Assembly (NCBI GenBank): GCA_905221605.1
Contig: CAJNDS010002390.1
Location: 78,239-142,238 of the forward strand
DNA from: Symbiodinium natans
Lineage: Eukaryota; Sar; Dinophyceae; Suessiales; Symbiodiniaceae
Length of the DNA: 64,000 bases
Direction: 5' to 3'
Shown: positions 42,158 to 51,840 of the stretch, one piece after another
Layout of the letters: the number at the start of each line of letters is the position of its first letter
How positions within the stretch are numbered: the stretch's first letter is position 1
Made by a program: the position numbers and the translations under genes
Notes under the pieces: generated by a model
Told to the model about the DNA's origin: nothing
The model's database searches: none
What the model saw: only the letters and a program-made list of their open reading frames with translations

Positions 42158-43598
42158 CTCACGTTCACGGCGTGTTGCACCTAAGGCGTGTTCGGGTTTT
42201 AGGGTTTTAGGGTTTTAGGGCTTTAGGGTTTTAGGGTTTTAGGGCTTTAGGGTTTCAGGGTTTTAGGTCTTTAGCGTTTTAGGGTTTTAGGTCTTAGAGC
42301 TTTCGGGTTTTAGGACTAGCGTTTCGGGTTTTAGGGCTTAGGGTTTGTGTCGAGCACCTGGGTTTTTGCGCATAGCATCCCCTTCCATTCATCATACCCT
42401 GCGCTACCAGAGCTGGACCCACTCCCTAATCTCCCGAAACCCGACGACTCAAGTCTCAATCCCAAATCCATGAACTTCTGAGATTGAAACCCTAAACCCT
42501 AAACCTTAAACCTAACTAAGCCCTCAACCCTAAGCCCCAAACCCTCAGCCCTCAGCCCCAAAAGCTTGCGGTTTCTGCGGGAACCACCCCCGAAGATAGA
42601 GCATCAGGGGCTTCTGGGGTCGTCGAGTTTAGCGTGGCCAGGGCTGGTGTTGGGTTCGGGGTTTAGGGTTTCTACACACCACTTCAGGGTTAGGGTTTAG
42701 GGTTTGGGGTTTAGGGTTTAGGGTTCATGGGTGATTAACCCCTAAACCCTAAACCCTAAACCCAAAACCCTAAACCCTAAACCCAAAACCCTAAACCCTA
42801 AACCCCAAACCCTAAACCCCAAACCCAAAACCCCAAACCCCAAACCCTAAACCCTAAAGCCCTAAACCCTAAACCCTAAACCCTAAACCCTAAGCTGTGG
42901 TTCGGGGTTTAGGCTGCGGGGGGGGGGGGGGGGGGGGGGGCCGTCTGTAGTGGCTCTGGGGACTCTGCCAACTTGCTCTGCCTCCTTGGCATCCGCATCG
43001 GGCCTCCCCAGTCTGCAAGTCCGGGCTTAGGGTTTAGGGATTGGGGATTGGGTTTAGGGTTTAGTGTTTAGGGTTTAGGGTTTAGGGTTTTGGGTATAGG
43101 GTTTAGGGTTTAGGGTATAGGGTTTAGGGTTTAGGGTTTAGGGTTTAGGGATTGGGTTTACGCTTTTTGGTTTAGGGCTTCGGGTTTGGAGTTTGGGGTT
43201 TAGAGCTCAAGATTGGGGTTTAGGTTTAGGAGATTAACTGCGCATCTTAGTTCAGGAGCGCATCCTACTTCGTCAAAACCCCTGGATGTCATATTGTAGT
43301 CAATGATGGAGGGCTTCTTTGGCGACTTGTATTCAAACGGGCCTTGCTAGTTTCGAGCTTAGGCAGGTATAGGGTTTGGGAGCTTGTCAGGTCTCAGGGG
43401 CTTTGAAGGCCTTAGGGTTTTGGATCAAACCCTAAACCCTAAACCCTAAACCCTAAACCCTAAACCCTAAACCCTAAACCCTAAACGCCTCCCTCCCCAC
43501 ACCCCCCCAAACGCAAGGGTGCACAGGGTTTTGGGCTTAAGGCGCTTCATTCTCGCTTGAGGCTTGACAGGGTCGGCCTCTGAGTTGATCTGAACTAC
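42158..43598. other. Mosaic of arrays and spacers
   Basis: TTTTAGGG octamers at 42188-42345; CCCTAAA with CCCAAAA at 42740-42895; a G22-type run at 42917-42940; TTTAGGG at 43030-43160; CCCTAAA at 43428-43488. Spacers 42346-42480 and 43210-43425 show no recognisable gene. Confidence 0.65.
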
Positions 43599-43714
43599 TC
43601 GACCCAAGAGTAACCTCGGAATGTACAGGTTGCCCCCTTTTGGTTTAAAAAGGGCTTATAAGGGAACCTCAACCCCAAAAAAAGGGAATAAGGACCCAGT
43701 CTGGGTCCTAGACT
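43599..43714 (+). mobile_element. Intergenic copy of the element that forms an ankyrin intron (63625-63743)
   Basis: End to end it parallels the plus strand of 63625-63743: CGACCCAAGAGTAACCTCGG against TAGACCCAGGGGTACCCTAG; CCCCTTTTGGTTTAAAA against CCCTTTTTGGTTTTAAG; AAGGGAACCTCAACCCC against AAGGGAACCCCAACCC; an A-run; and CTGGGTCCTAGAC against CCGGGTCCTAGGTGC. The ends are inverted repeats (CTAG.ACCC). About 116 bp, no ORF. Confidence 0.8.
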
Positions 43715-43922
43715 AGGGCTTGCGGGTCGTGAGAGGGCCCTTCTGGGTACACTAAGCTTTACATGAAACGGCTAGAAAAGTGAGGTCACGAGTTGGCAGA
43801 AGGGCTGCTCATAAGGTCTGGGGTTGAGGGTTTAGGTTCTTGTGCCCTGAATCTTAACACCCTAAACCCTAAACCCTAAACCCTAAAACTTAAACCGCCT
43901 TAAACCTGAACCTCAACCCCTT

Positions 43923-44016
43923 GGGATGCTCCCCCTTATACGAACAGTCCTTAATAGGTATTATGCTAAGGGGTTCAGTGCCTATTGAGGACTGTTAGTC
44001 TAAGGGGGAACATCCC
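43923..44016. mobile_element. 94-bp foldback element with 36-bp arms
   Basis: The left arm begins GGGATGCTCCCCCTTATACG and the reversed right arm GGGATGTTCCCCCTTAGACT. The arms match over 36 bp with four mismatches (inner end CCT.AATAGG) around a loop of about 22 bp. CCCTAAA-type words abut the right arm, and short telomere-like words lie shortly before the left arm. No ORF. Confidence 0.8.
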
Positions 44017-45594
44017 TAAACCCTAAACGCTAAACCTTAAACCCTAAACCCTAAACCCTAACCCTAAACCCTAAACCCTAAACCCTAAACCCTAAACCCC
44101 AAACCCCAAACCCTAAACCCTAAACCCTAAACCCTAAACCTTAAACCCGAACCCTAAACCCTAACCCAATCAAGCCCCACAGAAGCCAAGGTCCAGGGCA
44201 TAGCTTCCTCCACGACGAAGGCTTCACTGCGGAGGGCTTCCGCAGCGGGGTGCAGGACCTTGGGGTTTAGGGTTTAGAGTTGAGGGTTTAGGGTTTGGGG
44301 TTTGGGGTTTAGGGCTTAGGGTGCAGGACCTGCCTGTGTGCTTCCTGCTGTGGGCTTTGCGGTTTGAGGCTTTGAGATTTTGGGGTTTGGGGGGTGTAGG
44401 GTTTAGGGTGTATGGTTTAGGGTTTGGGGTTTAGGGTTTATGGTTTAAGGTTTGGGGTTTGGGGTTTAGGGTCTAGGGTTTAGGGTTTAGGGATTTGGAT
44501 TTAGGGTTTAGGGTTTAGGGCTTAGGGTTCTACATCCTGCAGCAAGGGCGAGCGGACACTCCAAGGCCGGGCCTCGAAGAGCATGTGCTTGGCCTTCTCC
44601 TTGCCACGGAGTTGCTGGACTAGGCTTCAGGGTTTAGGGTTTAGAGTTTAGGGTTTAGGGTTTAGGGTTTAGGGTTTAGGGTTCAGGGTTCAGGGTTCAG
44701 GGTTTAGGGTTCAGGCTTCAGGGTTTAGGGTAAACCCCAAACCCAAAAACAAAGCTCCTGTTGAAAGGCCTTGCGCAATTCCCGAAATACCATACCATAG
44801 GGGTGAAGCTAATTACGATGGGCATATTTGGTAGGTTATATCAGAATACCCTAAACCCGAGGTCACTAAACCCTAAACTCTAAACTCTAAGCCCTACACG
44901 CTAGAGCGTGCTACACGCCTTAGAGTCCAATCCCAACTCGCCTTTGCTGCACTCTCAGGAAGCCAACGACAATGGCAAGCTTAGCTTTGCCTCTTGGCAC
45001 TCCTAAGCTTTGCCTCTTGGCACTCCTAAACCGCGAACCCTGAAGAAGTGGAAGCTGCGAAGCTGTATGCAGGGGTTACACATAGTGAGCGAGGCAGTAT
45101 GCCCCTGAACTATACATCAAGCCCTACAAGCCAGGGTTTAGGGATTCGGGTTTAGGGTTTAGGGTTTAGGGCTTAGGGTTCAGGGTTTCGGGCTTCGGGT
45201 ATAGGGTTTAGGGTTTGAGGTTTAGGGATTAGGGCTTAGGCACAAGCTGAGACCGAGGCGATATCTCCGCCGGTGCCCTTGGGGCGAACTAGCAGAGATC
45301 CTGTTCAGGTTTAGGGTTTACATAGGGTTTAGGGTTTAGGGTTCAGGGTTTTAGGGTTTTGGTGTCTTGGTGTTTAGGGTTTAGGGTTTAAGGCTTAGGA
45401 GGTCATGGTGGTCTACTCGGAGGTCTTGGTCGATCAGTAACCATATCAGAATCAAGGCACCCTTTTTTGGGGTTTAGGGTTTAGGGTTTAGGGTTTTGGG
45501 TTTTGGGTTTTGGGTTTTGGGTTTTGGGTTTTGGGTTTAGGGTTTAGGGTTTAGGGAACCTTGAACCCAGCAAAGGGAAAAGGGTACCACTGGA
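44017..45594. other. Mosaic of arrays and spacers; 23-bp tandem duplication
   Basis: CCCTAAA at 44020-44165; TTTAGGG-type at 44260-44325, 44395-44530, 44630-44730, 45130-45240, 45310-45400 and 45470-45557 (TTTTGGG in the middle). GCTTTGCCTCTTGGCACTCC plus TAA is exactly duplicated at 44984-45006 and 45007-45029. No gene recognised. Confidence 0.65.
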
Positions 45595-45700
45595 CTACCA
45601 AGAGGGCGATGGGTAGTTATAGATGGGTAGTAAAGCACAACTGGCTATACCTTTCTTTGAGGGCACACATGACCCTTCTTATAACTACTCATGAAGATGC
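45595..45700. mobile_element. TIR element of the GTTCATGGGTAGTTA family
   Basis: Left end carries GGGCGATGGGTAGTTATAG; reversed right end GCATCTTCATGAGTAGTTAT. No ORF. Confidence 0.5.
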
Positions 45701-45744
45701 GCGGGCCGTAAGGGTGCAATCTTGCCTTTCAGTCCCTCGATACT

Positions 45745-46455
45745 GGTGCTGCACCCTAAACCCTAAACCCCAAAACCCAAACCCGAAACCCGAAACCAGC
45801 AACCCTAACCCTAAACCCCAAACCCTAACCCTAAACCCTAAACCCTAAACCCTAAACCCTAAACCCTAAACCCTAAACCTTCTTCACGCTTTTGGATGCA
45901 GGGGGCTTCAAGGCTCCAGGCCCTGTAGGCCCGAAAGCCCCCAGCCTCCTTTGAACTCTGAGGCTCCAACCCCAGGCAGTAATCTCCACCTGGGGTGAGT
46001 GTAGGGTTTAGGGTTTAGGGCTCAGGGCTCAGGGTTTCGGGTTTAGGGTTTCGGGTTTCGGGTTTCGGGTCGGTTTAGGGCTCAGTGTTCGGGGTTTAGG
46101 GTTTAGGGTTTAGGGTTTAGGGTTTAGGGTTTAGGGTTTAGGGTTTAGGGTTTAGGGTTTAGGGTTTAGGGTTTAGGGTTTAGGGTTTAGGGTTTGGGGG
46201 CCGGAGATGGTTTGCGGTTTAGGGTCCGTAGAGTATTCCTTCGCGCGGGCTCTTCGCCGAACATGCACAGTCTGGCACGGCGGCTGAAGGTTCATGGTTC
46301 ATGGTTTAGGGTTTAGGGTTTAGGGTTTAGGGTTTAGGGTTTAGGGTTTAGGGTTTAGGGTTTAGGGTTTCGGGTTTGGGGTTTGGGGTTTGGGGTTTGG
46401 GGTTTAGGGTTTAGGGTTTAGGGTTTAGGGTTTAGGGTTTAGGGTTTAGGGTTCT
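45745..46455. repeat. CCCTAAA then TTTAGGG arrays
   Basis: CCCTAAA-type at 45745-45885; TTTAGGG at 46000-46195 (with TTTCGGG) and 46300-46455 (with four TTTGGGG). Spacers 45886-45999 and 46200-46295 are unique. Confidence 0.9.
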
Positions 46456-46464
46456 AAGCCCCAG

Positions 46465-46590
46465 TACTTGAAGGTTCATGGGCAGTTAGAAGTCGGGTTA
46501 CAAATACCCAAAAGAAGGTAATAATCAGTTTCAATTCTTGTTGCCTTGCTGCTTATGACACACGTGCAGCTACCCATGAACCTCCAAGTA
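46465..46590. mobile_element. 126-bp TIR element, best copy of the GTTCATGGGTAGTTA family
   Basis: Left end TACTTGAAGGTTCATGGGCA; reversed right end TACTTGGAGGTTCATGGGTA. 20 of 24 bases match. The interior is unique and non-coding. It borders the telomere-free gene island on the left. Confidence 0.8.
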
Positions 46591-47239
46591 GACCACGAAT
46601 TGCACAACCCTGATGCACATACGGGGGGCTTGCAGAGCTATAGATACGCGGTGGCACCTGAACGGAAAATACAAGGCTTCAAATTCTTGAGTAGCCGGTA
46701 AACCCCCAAACCCATGCCCATTGCTTTCTTTTAAGGGTAGGCACAAGCGGCATGTTGGAACATTTCTCAGAAAGACCCTGAAATCCATCAACAGATCTTC
46801 GGGAAGCCCAGTGGCGTTGCAGTCCGTCGCATCTGCCACGCGGATCGCAAAGCCTGGCCGGACCCTGGTGCCGCCAGAGCTTTTTAATCAAATCCGAAAG
46901 AACGTACAGGGACATGGTTCGTGCGTAGCTAGGTCAAAAAGCCGCAAATAGGCTATAACACTACTTACATCTATAGCTTCTGCTTTTCACCGCAGTTATG
47001 ACTGACCGTGAACATCCTAGAAGAAGTACGCGGGACCGGCAGCCATACGCAATAAAACAGCTGAACCACCTCCACCCTCTTCCTAAGCCCAGAAAATACG
47101 CCCTGTCCAAAACCTGTTCCAAATTCTAGGCCCTTGTCGGCACCCGAAGCCAGATGAACCAGCTAAGACTCGAGACGCCTCAAACCCTGTGAACCCTAAA
47201 CCCTAAACCCCAAACCCTAAACCCCAAACGTTTAGCAGA
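46591..47239. other. Unique segment, no gene accepted
   Basis: Overlapping frames occur on both strands at 46570-46951 with no recognisable domain. 46915-47030 may be a very diverged member of the GTTCATGGGTAGTTA family. CCCTAAA words lie at 47190-47228. Confidence 0.45.
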
Positions 47240-47680
47240 TCAACCCCCCACTTCACACTGGCTGGGCAGGCGCGATCCCTCGCCCATGATGCGCTTGGCA
47301 ACCTTCAGCCTTACAAGGTTTTCGCACTGGTCTTCTAGTTTTCTTGTGGGAAGGGGATCTTCAGAATGGACGCTCGGTCCCTGCGTGGTTGATTGAAGTG
47401 GCGTGGTCGTCGTGGCACGGATGGCACGGAGCACGATGTTTTGAATCTGCCTGCACGTCTCGTCGAAGAGGATTGCTGCGTCATTGCAGGGTGAGCGTGG
47501 ACGCTCGAAAACTTGAAAGGTGACTCGTGCAATAGATTGGTAGATCAAGAACTCACTCAAACCATCTGCATTATCCCCAAGCAGCATCAAGCCCAAAAAA
47601 CACGCGGAAAAGTAATGTAACAGCAAACAGTACTCAAAGCATTCTCTCAACTTTGCACCTGGCTTGCCTGTCAAAGCCAC
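47240..47680 (-). CDS. Hypothetical 146-aa ORF just downstream of the DUF4079 gene
   Basis: I do not recognise it. It is an ATG-to-stop frame of 146 codons on the same strand as the DUF4079 gene, starting 23 bp after that gene's stop. It has a hydrophobic stretch near residues 16-35 (YCLLLHYFSACFLGLMLLG) and a polar, mixed C-terminal half with few low-complexity runs. Same-strand head-to-tail spacing fits dinoflagellate gene arrays, but it fits equally well a 3' untranslated region of the upstream gene that happens to be open. No second long frame on the other strand competes over its whole length. Confidence 0.25.
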   Translation of the reverse strand: MALTGKPGAKLRECFEYCLLLHYFSACFLGLMLLGDNADGLSEFLIYQSIARVTFQVFERPRSPCNDAAILFDETCRQIQNIVLRAIRATTTTPLQSTTQGPSVHSEDPLPTRKLEDQCENLVRLKVAKRIMGEGSRLPSQCEVGG

Positions 47681-47702
47681 TGAAGGCTATGCACATGGGC
47701 TC

Positions 47703-48506
47703 TCAGATCAAGGGAATGTCGAGCCCGACCACCTTCTGCGCGATCTCGAAGCCGGTCGGCAGCTGCCATGCAAAGAGCAGCACATTGACCCCATTGAGTG
47801 CGATGTGCGCAGTGCGAGCATTCTCGTTGCCCTTCTCCATGTAGGGTACCAAAGCCGCTGCCACTGCCCAGAGCACCACGATTGCAGCACCTGCAAACAG
47901 ATGAGGTCCTGGGAAGAGCTTCTCTGCGCGGAACCAGGTGTTGAAGACACCATAGCATGTGAAGAACACGCCGCCGCCAAGCAGGATGGAGCTCATCATG
48001 TAGTGCTTGTCCTTGTAGCCCTCCTGGACCATCTCCTTGCGCTCCGCATCCAACTTGCTGATCTCCGCTTTAAGGGCCTTCACAGAGGCTGACTCTTCTT
48101 CCGTCTCCCCCTTGGGCAGCTTCTTCCGCAAGGCACTCAACTCGGTACCCTTCTCACGCGTCACGCGCCACTGCAGACCAAGATAGCCAACGTAGAGCGT
48201 CACGAAGAACAAGGAGAACATGACGATCGGGTGGACAAGGCTCGACAGCTTGCCTTCCAAAGGGCCATACACCCCGCCCTTGGCCCATGCTTCCGTCGGC
48301 ATGAGGGCCAGGGAGGCGCCGGAGATGCCAGCAGCAGCAGCGCTGGCCGGGCCCTGGGAGGAGGGAGCCGCCCTACTCAGAGCCCCCGGGGCCGGGACGA
48401 AGCTCAGAGACTGCGAGAGCAAGGCGGCAACGGCCACGGCGGCCAGGCCGTACCCCGCCAGCCGGGCACGGCCACGGCCACGCATCAGCGGACTTGATGC
48501 CGCCAT
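47703..48506 (-). CDS. Plastid-targeted DUF4079-family four-helix membrane protein
   Basis: 267 aa, one exon. I take the start at the ATG at 48506 (context CAACCATGGC); the frame stays open for 68 more codons upstream, but those lack a targeting signal. Residues 1-34 look like a signal peptide (hydrophobic core AGYGLAAVAVAALL, 18-31). FVPAP at 36-40 is the phenylalanine motif of a dinoflagellate plastid transit peptide, followed by an A/S/G-rich stretch to about 66. TEAWA at 71-75 looks like a thylakoid-type cleavage site. Four predicted membrane helices follow: about 92-112, 169-190, 202-222 and 232-250, each with a histidine at or near its start (H92, H168, H202, H234). A charged, probably coiled-coil linker (115-165) joins helices 1 and 2. 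The layout fits the DUF4079 family of cyanobacteria and plastids, whose function I do not know; paired histidines suggest haem binding, which is inference. No intron and no relict spliced-leader sequence is visible upstream. Confidence 0.85.
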   Translation of the reverse strand: MAASSPLMRGRGRARLAGYGLAAVAVAALLSQSLSFVPAPGALSRAAPSSQGPASAAAAGISGASLALMPTEAWAKGGVYGPLEGKLSSLVHPIVMFSLFFVTLYVGYLGLQWRVTREKGTELSALRKKLPKGETEEESASVKALKAEISKLDAERKEMVQEGYKDKHYMMSSILLGGGVFFTCYGVFNTWFRAEKLFPGPHLFAGAAIVVLWAVAAALVPYMEKGNENARTAHIALNGVNVLLFAWQLPTGFEIAQKVVGLDIPLI

Positions 48507-48860
48507 GGTTGCACACTGTGGCTTCTTAGTTGCCAGGCTGGAGCACAAAACGCTGCGGCGGCCAACGCCCGATACACTCACATCAACTCGAACTGTGTCA
48601 CACAGCGCACTGAAGACATGGATGCATGTTACAGCAAAACACAGCTTATTAGGATTGCAGGGTCCCCAGCATTGAAGCCAGGATATGAAAGGGCACTCTC
48701 CAGAGCCCACGCAAGGCCAGTTCGAAACGACAAAGGTCGAATCGACACATGAAACCGGACAAATCCTAAATCAACGCTTGCAGGGTATCCGTTGCTTGAA
48801 GTGCCCAAGGCTCCGTATGAAAAAGACAGGAGCATCAGGCAGAGAACTGCCCGAAACCCG
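48507..48860. promoter_or_regulatory. Upstream region of the DUF4079 gene
   Basis: Telomere-free segment that should hold the promoter and the spliced-leader acceptor. On the minus strand, AG dinucleotides after short pyrimidine stretches (for example within CTGGCAACTAAGAAGCCACAG just before the ATG) could serve as acceptors; none can be singled out. CCCTAAA words begin at about 48865. Confidence 0.3.
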
Positions 48861-48973
48861 AAACCCGAAACCCTAAACCCTAGACCCTAGACCCAAGACC
48901 CTGAGCCCCCGGCATCTCGGGGGGAAGGCCCACCTCCTCGAAACAGTAGGTGGCCTGCCGTTCTAGACCAGTC

Positions 48974-49250
48974 TTATAGGGTTTAGGGTTTAGGGCTTAG
49001 GGCTTAGGGCTTAGGGCTTAGGGTTTAGGGTTTAAGGTTTGTTTAGGGTTTAGGGTTTAGAATTTTGGGTTTAGGGTTTAGGGTTTAGGGTTTAAGATTT
49101 AGGGTTTAGGGTTCACGGTTTAGGGTTTAGGGCTTAGGGCTTAGGGCTTAGGGTTTAGGGACCCACGGTTCCCGAATACTCCCTACTACTCCCCAAGGCT
49201 CCCTAAGCTTCCCTTATGGTTTCCTAGGTACGTACTTAAGAACCCTATAA
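48974..49250. mobile_element. TIR element with telomeric array and CAGTC target duplication
   Basis: The left terminus TTATAGGGTTTAGGG runs straight into TTTAGGG/CTTAGGG units (to about 49160). The right half (CCCTAAGCTTCCCTTATGG, CCTAGGTACGTAC, CTTAAGAACCCTATAA) matches the right half of the 41910-42157 element. CAGTC at 48969-48973 and 49251-49255 is an exact 5-bp direct repeat at the termini. It looks like the same family with the left arm replaced by telomeric repeat. Confidence 0.75.
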
Positions 49251-50502
49251 CAGTCCGTCGGGGCTTTGAGCGCCTTACGGTTTTAAGGGTTTACCGATCA
49301 AGCCCTAAATTCTAGACCCTAAACTCTACAAAAACAGAAACCTAAACCCTAAACCCTAAACTCTAGCTCCTAAACTCAAAACCCTATAAACCCTTTAGCC
49401 TAACTCTAAACTCTCAACCCTAGCAGAACAGCGTGCTCTCGCAGCCTTCCGAGCGGTTGAGGGGAAGAGGAGGCCAATGGGAGGAGTTGCAACTGAACTG
49501 TCTGTTAGGTTTTAGGGCTTAGGGTTTAGGGCCCAGGGTTCAGGCTCAGGGTTTACCATGGCTTTCGCTGTGCGGCTGTCGGTGTTCAGAGGGTTCAGGC
49601 CCCCGCTTGCGGTGCTTCACCCCCCTTGGTAGCCCAGTAACCCTAAACCCTAAACCCTGAGCCCTAAACCCTTGTATTGGGGGCTTAGTTACAAACAAGC
49701 TAGAACCGACACACAAAAAAAAAAAAACAGGGGGTCCGAAGTGTCGACTGCCGCCAATGGCAGCTACTTGACCCTCAGCCCTAAATCCTCAACCCTAAAC
49801 CCTAAATCCTAAACCCCAAGTTTAGGGTTTAGGGTTTAGGGTTGGGGCTAAACCCTAGACCCTCGAACCCTAAACCCTAAACCCTAAACCCTAAACCCTA
49901 AACCCTAAACCTAAACCCTAAACCCTAAACCGCTGGGCCTCGAAGCCTTTGCTCCACCGCCAGTCATCCACGTGGCGGGGCCACATGTACGGCGCACCTC
50001 GGCCATGGTCTTTACTTGCTGTTGGTTACCATAGTTTGGAGGAGACCCTAAACCCTAAACCCTAAACCCTAAAACCTAAACCCTAAACCCTAAACCCACC
50101 TGCAGAAAAGTGTATACCTTTTAGATGAAAGTAGCTCTAGTAGGAACCCAGAACCAACAAAAAGTATTGAAAGTCTAGTACTCCAAAACAGAGCGGCAAT
50201 CAGGGCCCTATATATATGCCCTTTAAAGGGATTTTGTAGGTTTAGACCCTAAGCCGTAAACCTGGTGGGTTTCCCCTACTGCCTTGCAAGGGACCTTGGG
50301 GGTAAGTTCGAATTTAGGGGCGACTTCGGTTCTATGGGGACTACATAAGGTATGTATGGGGGTGGCATAGGGGAATAAGATTCAGGGTGGGTTCCCCTAC
50401 TACCCCCCTCTATACTACCCCGCCTAGGTTCCCGCCAGAAGTAACCTTACTCAGGCTTGATTATCCCTAAATAGGAGGGGGGGGGAACCCAGGGGCTGGG
50501 AG
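49251..50502. other. Spacers and small arrays
   Basis: CCCTAAA-type words at 49310-49420, 49630-49670, 49785-49930 and 50044-50097; a TTTAGGG cluster at 49820-49850. GTGGGTTTCCCCTACTGCC (50267) and GGTGGGTTCCCCTACTACC (50386) are near-direct repeats about 120 bp apart. No gene recognised. Confidence 0.55.
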
Positions 50503-50605
50503 TATATATGGTTCAGCGTCGAGCGTCCTGGGCCCCCCCCCCCCCCCCATGGTATCCCCCCCCCCCCCCAAGTCTACTCTACGGTCCCCCTAAACCCTAA
50601 ACCCC
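50503..50605. repeat. Internally deleted copy of the palindrome arm
   Basis: TATATATGGTTCAGCGTCGA, a poly-C run, CCATGGTAT, a second poly-C run and CTACGGTCCCCCTAAACCC repeat the outer start and the CTACGGTCTCTAACCCTAAA end of the left palindrome arm, with the middle missing. Confidence 0.6.
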
Positions 50606-50654
50606 TAAACCCTGGGTGGGGGGGGGTGGTGGGGGGGGGGGGGGCGGCCGGGGC

Positions 50655-51840
50655 CGAATCATATATGGTCCGGCGTCTGGCGTGTCCGGCCCCCCCCCCC
50701 CCCCCATGGTATGGTCAGGTAGGGGGGGGGGGGCCGACTGTGAGCACACCCTCGGCAAAACCCGTGTGTTGGGAGTGTTGCGCCTTCGGTTGAGGGAGCA
50801 CGCCCTCGGGAAAACCCATGTGTGTGAGGCGTTTATCCCCCCCCCCCCCCTCCAGGTCTACGGTCTCTAACCCTAAACCCTAAACCCTTTCAAACCCTAA
50901 GCCCTAAACCCTAACCAACCCTAAACCCTAAACCCTAAAACCAACCCCCAAGCACACCACAGGGGGGGGGGGTTAACCCTAAACCCTAAACCCTTTCAAA
51001 CCCTAAACTCTAAACCCTAAACCCTGAACCCTAAACCAACCCTAAGCCCTAAACCCTAAAACCAACCCCCAACCACAACCACACCACAGGGGGGGGGGGG
51101 GGGTTAACCCTAAAACCCTTTCAAACCCTAAACACTAAACCCGAAACCCTAAACCGTAAACAACCCGAACCCTAAAACCAACCCCAACCACACCACAGGG
51201 GGGGGGGGGGTTCCAGACCATGGGTGGGGGGGGGGGGGGGGGGCCGGGGGAGCACTGGACCATATATGGTCCAGTGCTCCCCGGCCCCCCCCCCCCCCCA
51301 CCCATGGTTTGGAGCCCCCCCCCCCCCCTGTGGTGTGGTTGGGGGTTGGTTTTAGGGTTAGGGTTTAGGGTTTAGGGTCAGGATTTAGGGTTTAGGGTTT
51401 AGGGTTTTAGGGTTTAGGGTTTGGGTTTAGGGTTTAGGGTTTGGGTTTAGGGTTTAGGGTTTAGGGTTTGGGTTTAGGGTTTAGGGTTTTAGGTTTAGGG
51501 TTTTTGGTTTAGGGTTTAGGGTTTGAAAGGTTTTAGGGTTAACCCCCCCCCCTGTGGTGTGGTTGGGGGTTGGTTTTAGGGTTGAGGGTTTAGGGTTGGT
51601 TTAGGGCTTAGGGTTTGACAGGGTTTAGGGTTAGAGACGGTAGACCTGGAGGGGGGAAGGGGGGGGGGGTAAACGCCTCACACACATGGGTTTCCGCGAG
51701 GGCGCGCTCCGTCAACCGAACACAACACTCAAAACACGGGTTTTGGCGAGGGTCGGCCCCCCCCCCCCCCTACCTACCATACCATGGGGGGGGGGGGGGG
51801 GGGGCCGGACACGCCAGACGCCGGACCATATGGTCCATAT
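50655..51840. repeat. Large imperfect palindrome of poly-C/G and telomeric repeats
   Basis: The centre is GGACCATATATGGTCC at 51257-51272. Going outward both ways: CAGTGCTCCCC, G/C-runs, CCATGG, CCACACCACAGGGG, CCAACCCC, CCCTAAA arrays, CTACGGTCTCTAACCCT / AGGGTTAGAGACGGTAG, AAACGCCTCACACACATGGG, AACACACGGGTTTT, poly-G/C, CCATGGTATGG and finally CCGGCGTCTGGCGTGTCCGG. The arms are about 570-600 bp. The left arm has three copies of the CCCTAAA-CCACACCACAG-polyG unit and the right arm two. Frames inside are artefacts. Confidence 0.85.

Noticed and set aside
47708-48675. Other frames of 88-151 aa over the DUF4079 gene
   Set aside because: Shadow frames of a GC-rich gene; only the minus frame at 47703-48506 has family and targeting features.
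48541-48720. Relict spliced leader upstream of the intronless DUF4079 gene, as expected for a retro-integrated mRNA
   Set aside because: The spliced-leader 3' word is not visible on the minus strand there, so retro-integration is not supported.
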